A DNA stretch of 64,000 nucleotides from Peptococcaceae bacterium (GTDB taxonomy: Bacteria > Bacillota > Peptococcia > Peptococcales > Peptococcaceae): positions 9,942 through 73,941 of the forward strand of contig JAHZHI010000001.1 in the NCBI GenBank assembly GCA_019420345.1, read 5' to 3'. Shown piece after piece: positions 43,550 to 51,767 of the stretch; position 1 is the stretch's first letter, and every line of letters begins with the position of its first letter. Below the pieces are notes generated by a model. The model did no database searches, was not told the origin of the DNA, and worked only from the letters and a program-made list of their open reading frames with translations. The position numbers and the translations under genes are program-made.

Positions 43550-44833
43550 TTATCGTTTCATATCTTCAATGGATTTAACCACGGTATGTTCAATCGGCGT
43601 CCATTCAACCTTTTTGAACAATGCAACGACAGCAATTGGCACATAAGTAAACATGAATAATGGAAATGTAAACATTGTTCGGATTTTCATCCAGCTTGAT
43701 GCCAAAATATGGTCCCACTCGGTGATGGTTGTCACGGTTCCCAGGAAAAACAGCATGCAGTAATAATATCCCAGAGAAAATGCCACAGCAGTGCCACAAG
43801 CACCTAACAATTGTCCTTGCACGCCTGCTCCAGCAAAGAACGTGATATAAATAATCATGCCGATATTAAATGCCAGGCTGGCCAGCATGATCAGCAGGGC
43901 TGGCATGATGTTCATCAGCATATCAAAGGCGCTGAAACTGGCACGATCAAAACGAAAGATGCTTTTTGCAAGACCAATCCCATGCTTTCCCAGTACTTGA
44001 TAAAACCCTTTTGCCCAGCGCATGCGTTGATTCCAGGATTGTTTGAACGTTATTGGCTGCTCATCATACAGCATTGCTTCACCAGCATAACCAATTTTTT
44101 CACCGGTCACAACCGTCGCTGCGGTAAATTCAATGTCTTCCGTCAGCAAATGATAGTTCCAGCCGCCGCGTTCCTTGATCAAATCTGCAGCCACCATGAA
44201 CCCAGTGCCGCTGATGGCACAGCTGTTGTGCAATACATATCTTGGACGATTCAAATATTCCGCCTCGCGCAAAAACCATAACCCATAACCGGATGAAATC
44301 CAGTTTTGCGCATAGTTTTTGGAATTGCGATAGCTGGTAATGACGCGATACCCTTGATCAAATACTTTGTTCATTTCAGCCACATAGTTTTTAGTCAACA
44401 GGTTGTCGGCGTCCAACACCAAGAACGCTTCATAATCATTGGCAGGATCTGCGAAAATCTTTTCAAAAGCAAAATTCATGGCATAGCCTTTGCCAATGTA
44501 TTGTTTGTTAAAGCGCTCGAACACGGTGCACCCCAAGTCACGGCAGATATCAGCCGTATTGTCGGTGCAGTTATCGGCGACCACAAAAATATGCAGCTTA
44601 TCTTTTGGATAGTCTTGCTGCAAAATGCTTCTGCACAGTTCGCCAATAACCTTGCTTTCATTACGTGCCGAAATTAAAACGGCAATCTTATGTTGTTTTT
44701 TAGGAACATATTCTTTTTTTTGTTTTTGCTTGTCAACCAGTCCAACAATTAAATAAATGATCTGGTAAAAATACATCACAAAAAAAATGATTCCTATGGT
44801 TAAATTAACTCCATATATCAACGATGCCACCAA
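43550..44833 (-). CDS. Membrane glycosyltransferase, family 2
   Basis: 427 residues, TTG start with GGGGAGG 6 nt upstream. One or two N-terminal helices (about 5-33), a GT-A domain (about 45-280), then four C-terminal helices. Processive GT2 motifs are present: ISARNESKVIG, VADNCTDNT, the DxD-type LDADN, TEDIEF and QRMRWAKG. This layout is that of bacterial cellulose/hyaluronan/PNAG-type synthases, so it may polymerise a surface polysaccharide. No PNAG or cellulose partner genes are nearby, so the product is unknown. Confidence 0.92.
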   Translation of the reverse strand: MVASLIYGVNLTIGIIFFVMYFYQIIYLIVGLVDKQKQKKEYVPKKQHKIAVLISARNESKVIGELCRSILQQDYPKDKLHIFVVADNCTDNTADICRDLGCTVFERFNKQYIGKGYAMNFAFEKIFADPANDYEAFLVLDADNLLTKNYVAEMNKVFDQGYRVITSYRNSKNYAQNWISSGYGLWFLREAEYLNRPRYVLHNSCAISGTGFMVAADLIKERGGWNYHLLTEDIEFTAATVVTGEKIGYAGEAMLYDEQPITFKQSWNQRMRWAKGFYQVLGKHGIGLAKSIFRFDRASFSAFDMLMNIMPALLIMLASLAFNIGMIIYITFFAGAGVQGQLLGACGTAVAFSLGYYYCMLFFLGTVTTITEWDHILASSWMKIRTMFTFPLFMFTYVPIAVVALFKKVEWTPIEHTVVKSIEDMKR

Positions 44834-44963
44834 TACGAACCTCCCCTAAGTTCCATGCATCAAACATTTTCTTCTAGTATAGCCAGTTTTGTGACGTTTA
44901 GCAACAAAAAAACAGCACCTGATCTTTAGAGAAAAGCAAGCGCTGCTGCAAAAACCGCCCCTT
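44834..44963. other. Short spacer between the glycosyltransferase and traX-like genes
   Basis: It contains a weak hairpin with a T-run on the minus strand (CAGCA...TGCTGTTTTTTTG, about 44905-44946), a plausible end for the traX-like transcript. Nothing else seen. Confidence 0.4.
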
Positions 44964-45683
44964 TCACATGAACCATAGACGCAACAATCCTAAAATCAGA
45001 AGGTGCCCTGGATAAAAAATGTAAAAGAACCATTTTGAAAAAGTTTTCCCCTTTTTCATACGTTTGCCATTGTAACAAAAAACGATGACCACGGCAGCGA
45101 GCGCCATGCCAGCAACTTGCCCAATCGTCCAACACAGCGCCATCGACAATGGATAAACATCGACACCAACAGCCATTGAATTCAGGGCAAACACACCCAT
45201 TGCCATCAGAAACGCATACGCCGTTTTTTGCTTATCATTCGCCGCCCAAGCAAAAAGCAAGGTAAAGATCGGCGCCAACACGGCCCAGTCCGAATGCAAA
45301 GACAACGCTGCTAAAACAACGATCAGCACCACTTTAACCTCATACCGCTGCACAAATTCCAATACCAAAAGAATGGCGAAACAAAGCAGCAATGTGAAAA
45401 TCATATTCATGCCAACGAAATCCAACACGGCGCCTTTGGTGAACGCCAGACAAAAAGGCAGTTCAGAAATAACTGCAAATACCGCCAATCTGGCCGCATA
45501 ACGCTTTTTTGAATGGGTGTAGTGATAGCCTTCCACAAGAAAATAACACATCACCGGCATCGTAAAATACCCAATGTCCTTAAAACACTCGGCCCAAAAA
45601 GTCCCAGAGGTCATGAAAACATTAGAAATATGATTCAATAACATCGTCAACATCGCCACATATTTGATCGCGTCTCGACTCAC
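44964..45683 (-). CDS. TraX family membrane protein
   Basis: 239 residues from the GTG at 45683, 7 nt after GGGGGTG; a GTG two codons earlier is also possible. About seven to eight hydrophobic segments. The start SRDAIKYVAMLTMLLNHISNVF and the late FYIFYPGHLLIL match TraX proteins, first known for acetylating F-pilin but in Firmicutes found as stand-alone acyltransferase-like membrane proteins. No conjugation genes are present, so a pilin role is unlikely. It lies just downstream of the insertion sequence. Confidence 0.88.
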   Translation of the reverse strand: MSRDAIKYVAMLTMLLNHISNVFMTSGTFWAECFKDIGYFTMPVMCYFLVEGYHYTHSKKRYAARLAVFAVISELPFCLAFTKGAVLDFVGMNMIFTLLLCFAILLVLEFVQRYEVKVVLIVVLAALSLHSDWAVLAPIFTLLFAWAANDKQKTAYAFLMAMGVFALNSMAVGVDVYPLSMALCWTIGQVAGMALAAVVIVFCYNGKRMKKGKTFSKWFFYIFYPGHLLILGLLRLWFM

Positions 45684-45736
45684 CGACACCCACCCCCTTT
45701 GCTTCCGCCATTATACCACGCCCACCGCATAGAAAA

Positions 45737-45760
45737 AAAGCGGCAGTCTCCTGCCGCTTT
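45737..45760. repeat. Left 24-bp direct repeat flanking the IS (terminator hairpin)
   Basis: 24 bp containing a 10-bp stem and TCTC loop (AAAGCGGCAG / CTGCCGCTTT), identical to 47298-47321. It directly abuts the left IS end. Confidence 0.9.
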
Positions 45761-45773
45761 CAGACTGTAGATA

Positions 45774-45810
45774 AACCCTATTTTGGCATTTTTGCCAAAA
45801 TAGGGTTTTC
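45774..45810 (-). terminator. Transposase terminator inside the IS left end
   Basis: AAACCCTATTTTGGCA / TGCCAAAATAGGGTTT, a 16-bp stem with a TTTT loop (AAAA on the minus strand), downstream of the transposase stop. Confidence 0.75.
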
Positions 45811-45843
45811 TCATCTATTCTGAACAATAGCAGCTATCTTCCC

Positions 45844-47211
45844 TCAGATAGCTGCCACTGACGTCCCATGTGTATTCTTCCATTTCCTCATTGCCAGTTT
45901 CTTCAAATTCATTGCAGCATATTTAAGCTTCACCCAGTTTGTCACTTGGGCCAAGCCTCTATACGGTGTATAGCGCATCCCATGCTTTTCTTTTGCATCT
46001 GCAAAGACGCGCTCTATCTTTTCCTGTCGTTGCTTGTACAGCTCTTTGTATTTGTGTGTATGTCTGGCATCTTCTGCCATTTCTACATAATCACTCCACA
46101 GATGCCGGGTAACGGTTTTCTCGTTCTTTGCGTTACTGGTGCATTGTTCTTTTGTCGGGCACGCTGCGCAGATGTAGCTTCTGCTTTTGTATTCTCTGTA
46201 TCCGTTTCTATTGGTGGTGGCGTAATGGAGTATTTTGTTTTCGGGGCAGATGATGTCATCATTGTAGCTGTCATAGACGTATTCGTACCATGGGTGTCCG
46301 CCTTTTTTCCCTTTTGGTCTGGTGTAGGCGGTTGAAAGGATGCGTCCTTGGCTAAATATTCTTCTGCAGATCCATGGTGTTTTGTAGGCGCTGTCTGCGA
46401 CGACGATCTGGTGCCCTGGATAATGTTCACATAGTTGGTCGTAGAGTGGATCAAAGGCTGTACTGTCGTGAATGTTTCCTGCTGTAACGACGACATCTAA
46501 GATGAAGTTGTGGCTGTCGCATGCTGTGTGGGCTTCATAGGCAAAGCATTTCTTGTGTTCTCCTTTGTGGAAGAGTCCGCTGTCTGGGTCTGTGGTTGAG
46601 ACGATGGCTTCTTTTTCTTCTGGTGGTTGGTCATCGTCGTCAAAGGGTTTTTTGTCATGTTCTTCGCGGTCTTTGTTGATTTCAGCAAAAAGTTCTTTGG
46701 TGTATCGTTTGGTTTGTTTGGGTACGGACTTCTTTGCTTTTTTCTTTGTATTGGCACTGGCTTTTATATGGGTGCCATCAATGAATATCGCTTCTGTGTC
46801 GAGATAGCCTTCTTCGGCAGCAGTATTTAAAATCCAGCGGAAAACATATTCGATCGTTTTTTGAGAAAAGCGGTGTTTGAAATTGTGGCTGACGGTGGAG
46901 AAATGAGGGATGGGATCATTGATGGGAATGCCTAAGAACCAACGGTATGCCATGTTCATATTGATTTCTTCCAGGGTACGGCGCAGGGAAGGGATAGCGT
47001 AGATGTGCTGGATAAGGACGATCTTGAATAAGATAACGGGATCGACACTGGGACGGCCGTTGTCTTCGCAGTAAAGGTCTTCGACAAAATCATAGATTTT
47101 GTCGAAATCAATGGCAGCATCTATTTTACGGAGAAGGTGGTCTTCTGGAACCATGGCTTCAAGACTGACAAATTCAATGACGTTACGTTTATTTGGATAT
47201 TTAGCTAACAT
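45844..47211 (-). CDS. IS1182-family DDE transposase
   Basis: 455 residues from the ATG at 47211 (GGGGTG 6 nt upstream). The N-terminal DUF772-type DNA-binding region has GRPSVDPVILFKIVLIQ and FLGIPINDPIPHFSTVSHNF. The catalytic core includes FIDGTHIKA, YEAHTACDSHNF, VVADSAYKT and the glutamate in RQEKIERVFADAKEKHGM. A cysteine pair motif (CAACPTKEQC) is present, as common in this family. The frame is intact, so the element may still be mobile. Confidence 0.95.
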   Translation of the reverse strand: MLAKYPNKRNVIEFVSLEAMVPEDHLLRKIDAAIDFDKIYDFVEDLYCEDNGRPSVDPVILFKIVLIQHIYAIPSLRRTLEEINMNMAYRWFLGIPINDPIPHFSTVSHNFKHRFSQKTIEYVFRWILNTAAEEGYLDTEAIFIDGTHIKASANTKKKAKKSVPKQTKRYTKELFAEINKDREEHDKKPFDDDDQPPEEKEAIVSTTDPDSGLFHKGEHKKCFAYEAHTACDSHNFILDVVVTAGNIHDSTAFDPLYDQLCEHYPGHQIVVADSAYKTPWICRRIFSQGRILSTAYTRPKGKKGGHPWYEYVYDSYNDDIICPENKILHYATTNRNGYREYKSRSYICAACPTKEQCTSNAKNEKTVTRHLWSDYVEMAEDARHTHKYKELYKQRQEKIERVFADAKEKHGMRYTPYRGLAQVTNWVKLKYAAMNLKKLAMRKWKNTHGTSVAAI

Positions 47212-47259
47212 ATGAATCACCCCATATACATTTTACTGCATGTTGAGGCTTAAGACGAG

Positions 47260-47289
47260 AAAAAGGCCACCTTGCGGTGACCTTTTTCG
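47260..47289. terminator. Hairpin inside the IS right end
   Basis: GAAAAAGG(C)CACC / GGTG(A)CCTTTTTC with a TTGC loop, next to the right inverted repeat. It would block transcription entering the element. Confidence 0.65.
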
Positions 47290-47297
47290 ACAAGCTG

Positions 47298-47321
47298 AAA
47301 GCGGCAGTCTCCTGCCGCTTT
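47298..47321 (-). repeat. Right 24-bp direct repeat; also the terminator of the stalk-protein gene
   Basis: Identical to 45737-45760. Standing 6 nt past the stop at 47328, this copy is the probable native terminator. On the minus strand its tail is now the IS end (CAGCTTG) instead of a T-run. The left copy still has TTTTTTT after it on the minus strand. Confidence 0.85.
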
Positions 47322-47327
47322 ATCTTA

Positions 47328-48386
47328 TTATGCTTTTGACAACAGTGCTTCTACATTCAATACATGACGATTGCCATCAAGATCAACAGCCACAAGTTTG
47401 TCACCGTCCATACTCAGCTTACACTCATTGATAGCAAAGTCTACATCCACGCTTACACGCGAGGAACGATCCCCGATTTTATCAATATAGAGACGATTTG
47501 GATCAATTGTAAACGGTCCCTGATGCAGCCCAGCAGTAGAATAAAGATATTCGCCGTCTGTTGTGTAATCAGAAGTATTCGCGATCGTGCCAATATATGT
47601 CATCATGCCAGTTTCATCAGTGGTCATATCGGCTGGCACGCTGACAATATCCATTGTGAAATTGTTCGATACTGAGTGCATCATTGAAATGCCCAAATAC
47701 GGCTGACCATCGATCAATTTTGCATTGTGCAGATCGATCTTATCTTTATTCGCCGGAACAAACCAATCTGCTATTTCTTCAGGCGCGCTCAAATACGCCC
47801 CGATTTTCTCCTCGCTGTTCTCTTCGAAAACATACAAATGATCTTTCACCGCAGACGTTTCACCCTGAAGCAGATTGAATGTCAACGGCGTCCCTTCGAT
47901 TGAAATTTCCTTCGCGTAATATGGATCATCGTTAATCACCCAATCCGCATCACTCGTGATCGTGACCGTGCGACTGGCATTGTCCCAGTCAATCGTGCCC
48001 AACGTTTCCGCAAAAGCACGGGCCGGTACATAAGCGCGGCCTTCAGCACTGATCGTCATCGGCGTATCCAGCGCAATACGCTCGCCATTGGCATAAAAAT
48101 AATCGGCACCATTTTCAAAAATCGCTGAATAATGGTTGCGCTCATTTTCAATATACACACTACCATTAACATAAGTCACACCACATTGCAGCGATTCGCT
48201 AATAATGCGCAGCGGCAGCATCGTTCTGCCGGAATCAGAAATATACGGCTGACCAACCGTTGCGTCAGAATAAATCGCCTCATTGTTGACCACAAGCGCC
48301 ATATTCGTTGACGCCGCCTGTGCTGGAACCGCGCACGCGCACAACAACGCTCCGCCAACGATCATGGCTTTCACTCTCTTTTTCAT
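47328..48386 (-). CDS. Secreted protein with copper-amine-oxidase-like stalk domain
   Basis: 352 residues from the ATG at 48386 (TTTGGAGG upstream). Signal peptide 1 to about 25 (VPAQAA). Residues about 30-150 form the 'copper amine oxidase N-terminal' stalk domain common in Firmicute surface proteins: VVNNEAIYSDATVGQPYIS, TMLPLRIISESL and AYVPARAFAETLG. The remainder has no recognised domain. No copper-oxidase catalytic domain is present. It lies between the IS and a two-component system, with a possible regulatory repeat upstream. Confidence 0.85.
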   Translation of the reverse strand: MKKRVKAMIVGGALLCACAVPAQAASTNMALVVNNEAIYSDATVGQPYISDSGRTMLPLRIISESLQCGVTYVNGSVYIENERNHYSAIFENGADYFYANGERIALDTPMTISAEGRAYVPARAFAETLGTIDWDNASRTVTITSDADWVINDDPYYAKEISIEGTPLTFNLLQGETSAVKDHLYVFEENSEEKIGAYLSAPEEIADWFVPANKDKIDLHNAKLIDGQPYLGISMMHSVSNNFTMDIVSVPADMTTDETGMMTYIGTIANTSDYTTDGEYLYSTAGLHQGPFTIDPNRLYIDKIGDRSSRVSVDVDFAINECKLSMDGDKLVAVDLDGNRHVLNVEALLSKA

Positions 48387-48440
48387 GTTGCATTCCTCCA
48401 AACTTGATGATAATTGGCCACAGCTATAGCTTTATTATAG

Positions 48441-48489
48441 GATAACTGCTCAATTTGAACAGAGCTGTGGCACGAACAGGCGATAACTG
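48441..48489. repeat. Direct repeats GATAACTG, 41 bp apart, ahead of the stalk-protein gene
   Basis: GATAACTG at 48441-48448 and again at 48482-48489 (CAGTTATC on the minus strand). They resemble the CAGTTA-type core of LytTR-binding direct repeats. The two-component pair with a LytTR domain is the next gene block upstream. A TATAAT (minus strand) lies beside the proximal copy. Suggestive only. Confidence 0.4.
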
Positions 48490-48511
48490 GCCACGAAAAC
48501 ATTTACAGCAT

Positions 48512-48558
48512 AAAAAAGAAACAAACACAGCACAAAATCATGCCATATTTGTTTCTTT
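48512..48558 (-). terminator. Terminator of the two-component operon
   Basis: Minus-strand AAAGAAACAAA / TTTGTTTCTTT stem with a long loop followed by TTT, next to the kinase stop at 48564. Confidence 0.65.
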
Positions 48559-48563
48559 GATCG

Positions 48564-49862
48564 CTAAGATTCATCTTTTAACGGTAGAATAAAACTCAGT
48601 GAAAAACTTCCTTCCTGCCATTCTATCGCTGGCACGCTGCCATATTTTGCCAGAGACTCTGTAAGATTGACAATGCCAAAACCATGATTGACTTTATCTT
48701 TTTTCGAGGTTGTCAAGTTGTTCCTTGGTTGTTGTAGAGCGGTATTAATGATCTTACACAGAAGCACGGCATCAATCTGCACAAGAGAAAGAGCGATGCT
48801 TTTCTGCTGTTCATCATCCAGAAGCAGACAGGCTTCAATGGCATTATCCAATGCGTTGCCAAAAATCGTACAGATGTCCTCCGGCGCAATTGGTAAATTT
48901 TCCTCTACATTCAGCCTGGCGCTAAAATAGATGCCCTGACTTTCTGCCAGCGTTTTCTTCGCACTCAGTGTCGCATCCAATGCCACGTTGCCTGTATTAA
49001 AAGCTGGCGTGATCACCTCCAAGTGATCTGTCAATCCTTCAAGATGATGCAGTCCACCAACGATATCCCCCACTTGCAAATAGCCACGCAAACCTTCCAA
49101 CTGATTGACGATGTCGTGCTTGAATTTTCGCAATTCGTTTTGTTTTGCCAGCAGGTCATCCAAATGTTTAAGCTGAAGTTTCAAATGCTGTTCATATTGT
49201 TCTTTTTCATGAATTGCTTTACTCTGCATTATCTGACGTTCGTAAAGAAACAGGCTAAATGTAATCCCTAAAAAGAGAAAAAAAGAACATGTAACGACTT
49301 GCTCATTATATGTTGTAGCATTCAATGCATAAGATAAATCAAACATAATATAAGTAATTGCAATGTAGCAAAAAAACAGCAATAGGAAAATCAACCAGTA
49401 GTCTAAGTTAAACTCTGTCCGCTTTCTTCGAACACGAATCACATTACATATAACCAACTCTAACAATTTTGAAGAAAAAACACCAAACAAACGATAATCT
49501 AAAATTTGAACGATTGTCTCACTTGTTTCGTTCAAGATATACGTCATCATAAAAAGGATAATCACTTCTGTTGAAAATCCTATTAATACACTAAGTGCAA
49601 CAGCAAGCAATCTATTTCGTATCTTTCCATTATATAGCAATGAAACAAATACCGCTAAAAATGGCATGCCTAGCACATTAAAAAAACTAAAAATCAAAAA
49701 ATGATTACATAGAAGAATTAAGACGGTAAGCGTGCAAATTCCTAAAAAATAGAAACTCGGTCGAAAATTTAGCCTGCGTTGTAAAAAAGCTTCAAACATT
49801 ATAAAATATGCTAACGCATCTGCAAACGCCGACAATACATTGGACAGTTCATACACGCTCAT
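48564..49862 (-). CDS. AgrC-like sensor histidine kinase (GHKL type)
   Basis: 432 residues. Six to seven N-terminal membrane segments (1 to about 210), a coiled-coil linker, then LRKFKHDIVNQLEGLRGYL with the phospho-accepting His, the N box FGNALDNAIEACL and the G box GFGIVNL. This layout is that of peptide pheromone sensors (AgrC/ComD/FsrC) and of other LytTR-partner kinases. No agrB or agrD is next to it, so the signal is unknown. Its start overlaps the end of the response regulator gene by 4 bp. Confidence 0.9.
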   Translation of the reverse strand: MSVYELSNVLSAFADALAYFIMFEAFLQRRLNFRPSFYFLGICTLTVLILLCNHFLIFSFFNVLGMPFLAVFVSLLYNGKIRNRLLAVALSVLIGFSTEVIILFMMTYILNETSETIVQILDYRLFGVFSSKLLELVICNVIRVRRKRTEFNLDYWLIFLLLFFCYIAITYIMFDLSYALNATTYNEQVVTCSFFLFLGITFSLFLYERQIMQSKAIHEKEQYEQHLKLQLKHLDDLLAKQNELRKFKHDIVNQLEGLRGYLQVGDIVGGLHHLEGLTDHLEVITPAFNTGNVALDATLSAKKTLAESQGIYFSARLNVEENLPIAPEDICTIFGNALDNAIEACLLLDDEQQKSIALSLVQIDAVLLCKIINTALQQPRNNLTTSKKDKVNHGFGIVNLTESLAKYGSVPAIEWQEGSFSLSFILPLKDES

Positions 49863-50575
49863 AGACCAACCTTCCTTTCAAGGTAACTCTGCCAGGATTG
49901 GCGAAACGCCTTCTTATATTTTTCGCCCAATGGTATGTGCGGCATGTTTTGGGCGCGAAGAGCGATATTCGCAGCGTTTACCGCGCGAACATGTTCAAGA
50001 TTGACGAGATAGCTTTTGTGTGCACGGGCAAAGATGCCCGGTGAAAGCATAGATTCAAACTGAGACAGCGAACAACGGGTGCGATAAACACTTTCCCTAG
50101 TATGAAATACCAGATAATGGCTATTGCTCTCAACATAAAAAATCTCGTCGTAGTAGAGATGAACCGTCTTTTTATTGTCGTCAATGCTGAGGCTGAGCCG
50201 TCGACGCGCCAGCTCGCGGGCAACGGTGTCAATGGCGTGCGGCAAATCAGTGTCAAGATTGGCTTTTTCTACAAAATCCAACACATTGTGGCCAAAGGCT
50301 TTTTTCATGTAACGTGTATGACTGGTCACATAAATGATAATCACCTTATCGTCCAGCGCGCGAATGGCATTGGCGGTATCAATGCCATTCATTGCGCCCA
50401 TTTCCATATCGATGAAAAGAGCGTCGTAACGCACACCATTATTCTGATAATCAGCTACCAATGCTTCACCACTATAATAGGGTTCACTTTCTATGAAAAG
50501 CTCCGGCCGTTTGTCAAAATACGCCTGCAATAGTTTAATGTGTTCCGGCTCGTCGTCACAAATTGCAAAACGCAT
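49859..50575 (-). CDS. LytTR-family response regulator
   Basis: 238 residues. Receiver domain 1 to about 120: acidic pocket CDDE near residue 6-9, the phospho-accepting Asp in ALFIDMEMG and Lys in the usual late position are visible. A LytTR DNA-binding domain fills about 135-235 (EIFYVESNSHYLVFHT, FARAHKSYLVNLEHV). It pairs with the kinase immediately downstream. GGAGGGAGAGATTCC precedes the ATG. Confidence 0.93.
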   Translation of the reverse strand: MRFAICDDEPEHIKLLQAYFDKRPELFIESEPYYSGEALVADYQNNGVRYDALFIDMEMGAMNGIDTANAIRALDDKVIIIYVTSHTRYMKKAFGHNVLDFVEKANLDTDLPHAIDTVARELARRRLSLSIDDNKKTVHLYYDEIFYVESNSHYLVFHTRESVYRTRCSLSQFESMLSPGIFARAHKSYLVNLEHVRAVNAANIALRAQNMPHIPLGEKYKKAFRQSWQSYLERKVGL

Positions 50576-50670
50576 GGAATCTCTCCCTCCTCTGTTTATG
50601 ATGCTATCCTATTTTTACTGAGTTTTCGCCGTCTTGTCAATATCCCTGCCAGGCAGGCATTTTCCGGCCA

Positions 50671-50695
50671 TAAAAAAGGACCGCACGCGGCGGTC
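50671..50695 (-). terminator. AEC transporter gene terminator
   Basis: Minus-strand GACCGC / GCGGTC stem followed by CTTTTTT, just past the stop at 50703. Confidence 0.75.
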
Positions 50696-50702
50696 TCAAT
50701 GT

Positions 50703-51626
50703 TTAAAAAATGATATAAGCAACGATGCTCAAGGTCACCAAACTTGCAACAGTGGTGGCGAGGACAGTGCCAAGGGCATAATCGCCTTCTTTGCGTGTTG
50801 ACTGCGCAAACATCGCTACTGCAACCATGGTTGGCAAACCAGCAACAATGGAGAGCGTATGTGTCATATCGGTGTTGCTTACAAGGTGTGAAACAACCAT
50901 GAAATATACGATTGGGAAAATGAGCATTTTCACAGCAATCCCAATGTAGAGTTCTTTCTGACGCAAAACTGGTGTCCAATTGCTGAAACATAACAGCCCG
51001 CCCATATAGATTAAGGACATCGGCGTTGCTGCGCTGCCAATTTTAAGCAAACCGTTTTCAAGAATTTCTGGCAACTGCACATCGAGCAGCAATAGAACGA
51101 TCGCAAGAACAATGCCGCATACAGCAGGATTGATAAAATTTTTCCAATCAAAATGTGCGCTTTTCCCTGTTGGTGTGGTCAAATACAGGCCATAGGTCCA
51201 GAATAAGCTTTGGTCAACGATACTTACCAATGCACTGTAGATACCCCCATGTGCCGGACTGACACTGAGCATGAGCGGCAAACCGATAAAACCAACGTTA
51301 CCAAAAACAAAGACTGCCTGAAAAATTTGCGCACGGTCTTTTGGCAGCCGCAAAATTTTAGCAATGACAGCAAAGACAACGATTAACGAACCATAAATGC
51401 CAATAGCCATAAAGAACGCCGGCAGATCTGCAGCCAATTGTGAACGGCTTGTTCCATTCATCATATTGGAAAAAATCATTATCGGCAAGAGCAATTTCAT
51501 AATCAATGAAGCCAAGCGATCCAAAAATTCTCTCGTCGTAATGCGTTTTCGGGCTGCAATGTAGCCGATCAGCATCATTAAGAAAAAAGACACCAGCTGC
51601 TCCAAAATGACCATAAATGAATCCAT
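50703..51626 (-). CDS. AEC family (auxin efflux carrier-like) transporter
   Basis: 307 residues from the ATG at 51626 (GGTGGAAAG upstream); an ATG five codons earlier lacks a ribosome site. Ten hydrophobic segments in two halves. The first half has LMMLIGYIAARKRIT and LLLPIMIFSNMM, the second GIVLAIVLLLLDVQLPEILENGLLKIGSAATPMSLIYMGG (a typical AEC segment). Bacterial members transport malate or other organic anions. Substrate not predictable from context. Confidence 0.9.
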   Translation of the reverse strand: MDSFMVILEQLVSFFLMMLIGYIAARKRITTREFLDRLASLIMKLLLPIMIFSNMMNGTSRSQLAADLPAFFMAIGIYGSLIVVFAVIAKILRLPKDRAQIFQAVFVFGNVGFIGLPLMLSVSPAHGGIYSALVSIVDQSLFWTYGLYLTTPTGKSAHFDWKNFINPAVCGIVLAIVLLLLDVQLPEILENGLLKIGSAATPMSLIYMGGLLCFSNWTPVLRQKELYIGIAVKMLIFPIVYFMVVSHLVSNTDMTHTLSIVAGLPTMVAVAMFAQSTRKEGDYALGTVLATTVASLVTLSIVAYIIF

Positions 51627-51715
51627 AGACTTTCCACCCATCTTAAAAATTGTTTAACATTTTATATTATAGCATATCATTGCAAAAGCACAAACGTATC
51701 TTAAAAAAACACAAC

Positions 51716-51751
51716 ACCCTGCCCATCTCTCCACAGAGAAATAGGCAGGGT
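51716..51751 (-). terminator. Terminator of the nrdD / IMPase-like operon
   Basis: Minus-strand ACCCTGCC / GGCAGGGT with an inner TCTCT/AGAGA pairing, then GTTGTGTTTTTTT. Confidence 0.8.
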
Positions 51752-51767
51752 ATGCTGCATGTAAACC

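Larger units (their letters stand above)
45761..47297 (-). mobile_element. IS1182-family insertion sequence, apparently complete
   Basis: 1537 bp bounded by a 24-bp direct repeat. The ends are imperfect inverted repeats: CAGACTGTAGATAAA at the left and CAGCTTGTCGAAAAA at the right (11 of 15 bases match). One intact transposase gene fills it. Internal hairpins at 45774-45810 and 47260-47289 resemble terminators and would insulate the element. Confidence 0.88.

Noticed and set aside
44964..45683. Part of a conjugative element because of TraX
   Set aside because: No other transfer, relaxase or integration genes are near; TraX homologues are often chromosomal stand-alone genes.
48564..51000. Complete agr quorum-sensing locus
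   Set aside because: No AgrB-like cysteine protease or AgrD-like peptide gene was found on either strand around the kinase and regulator.
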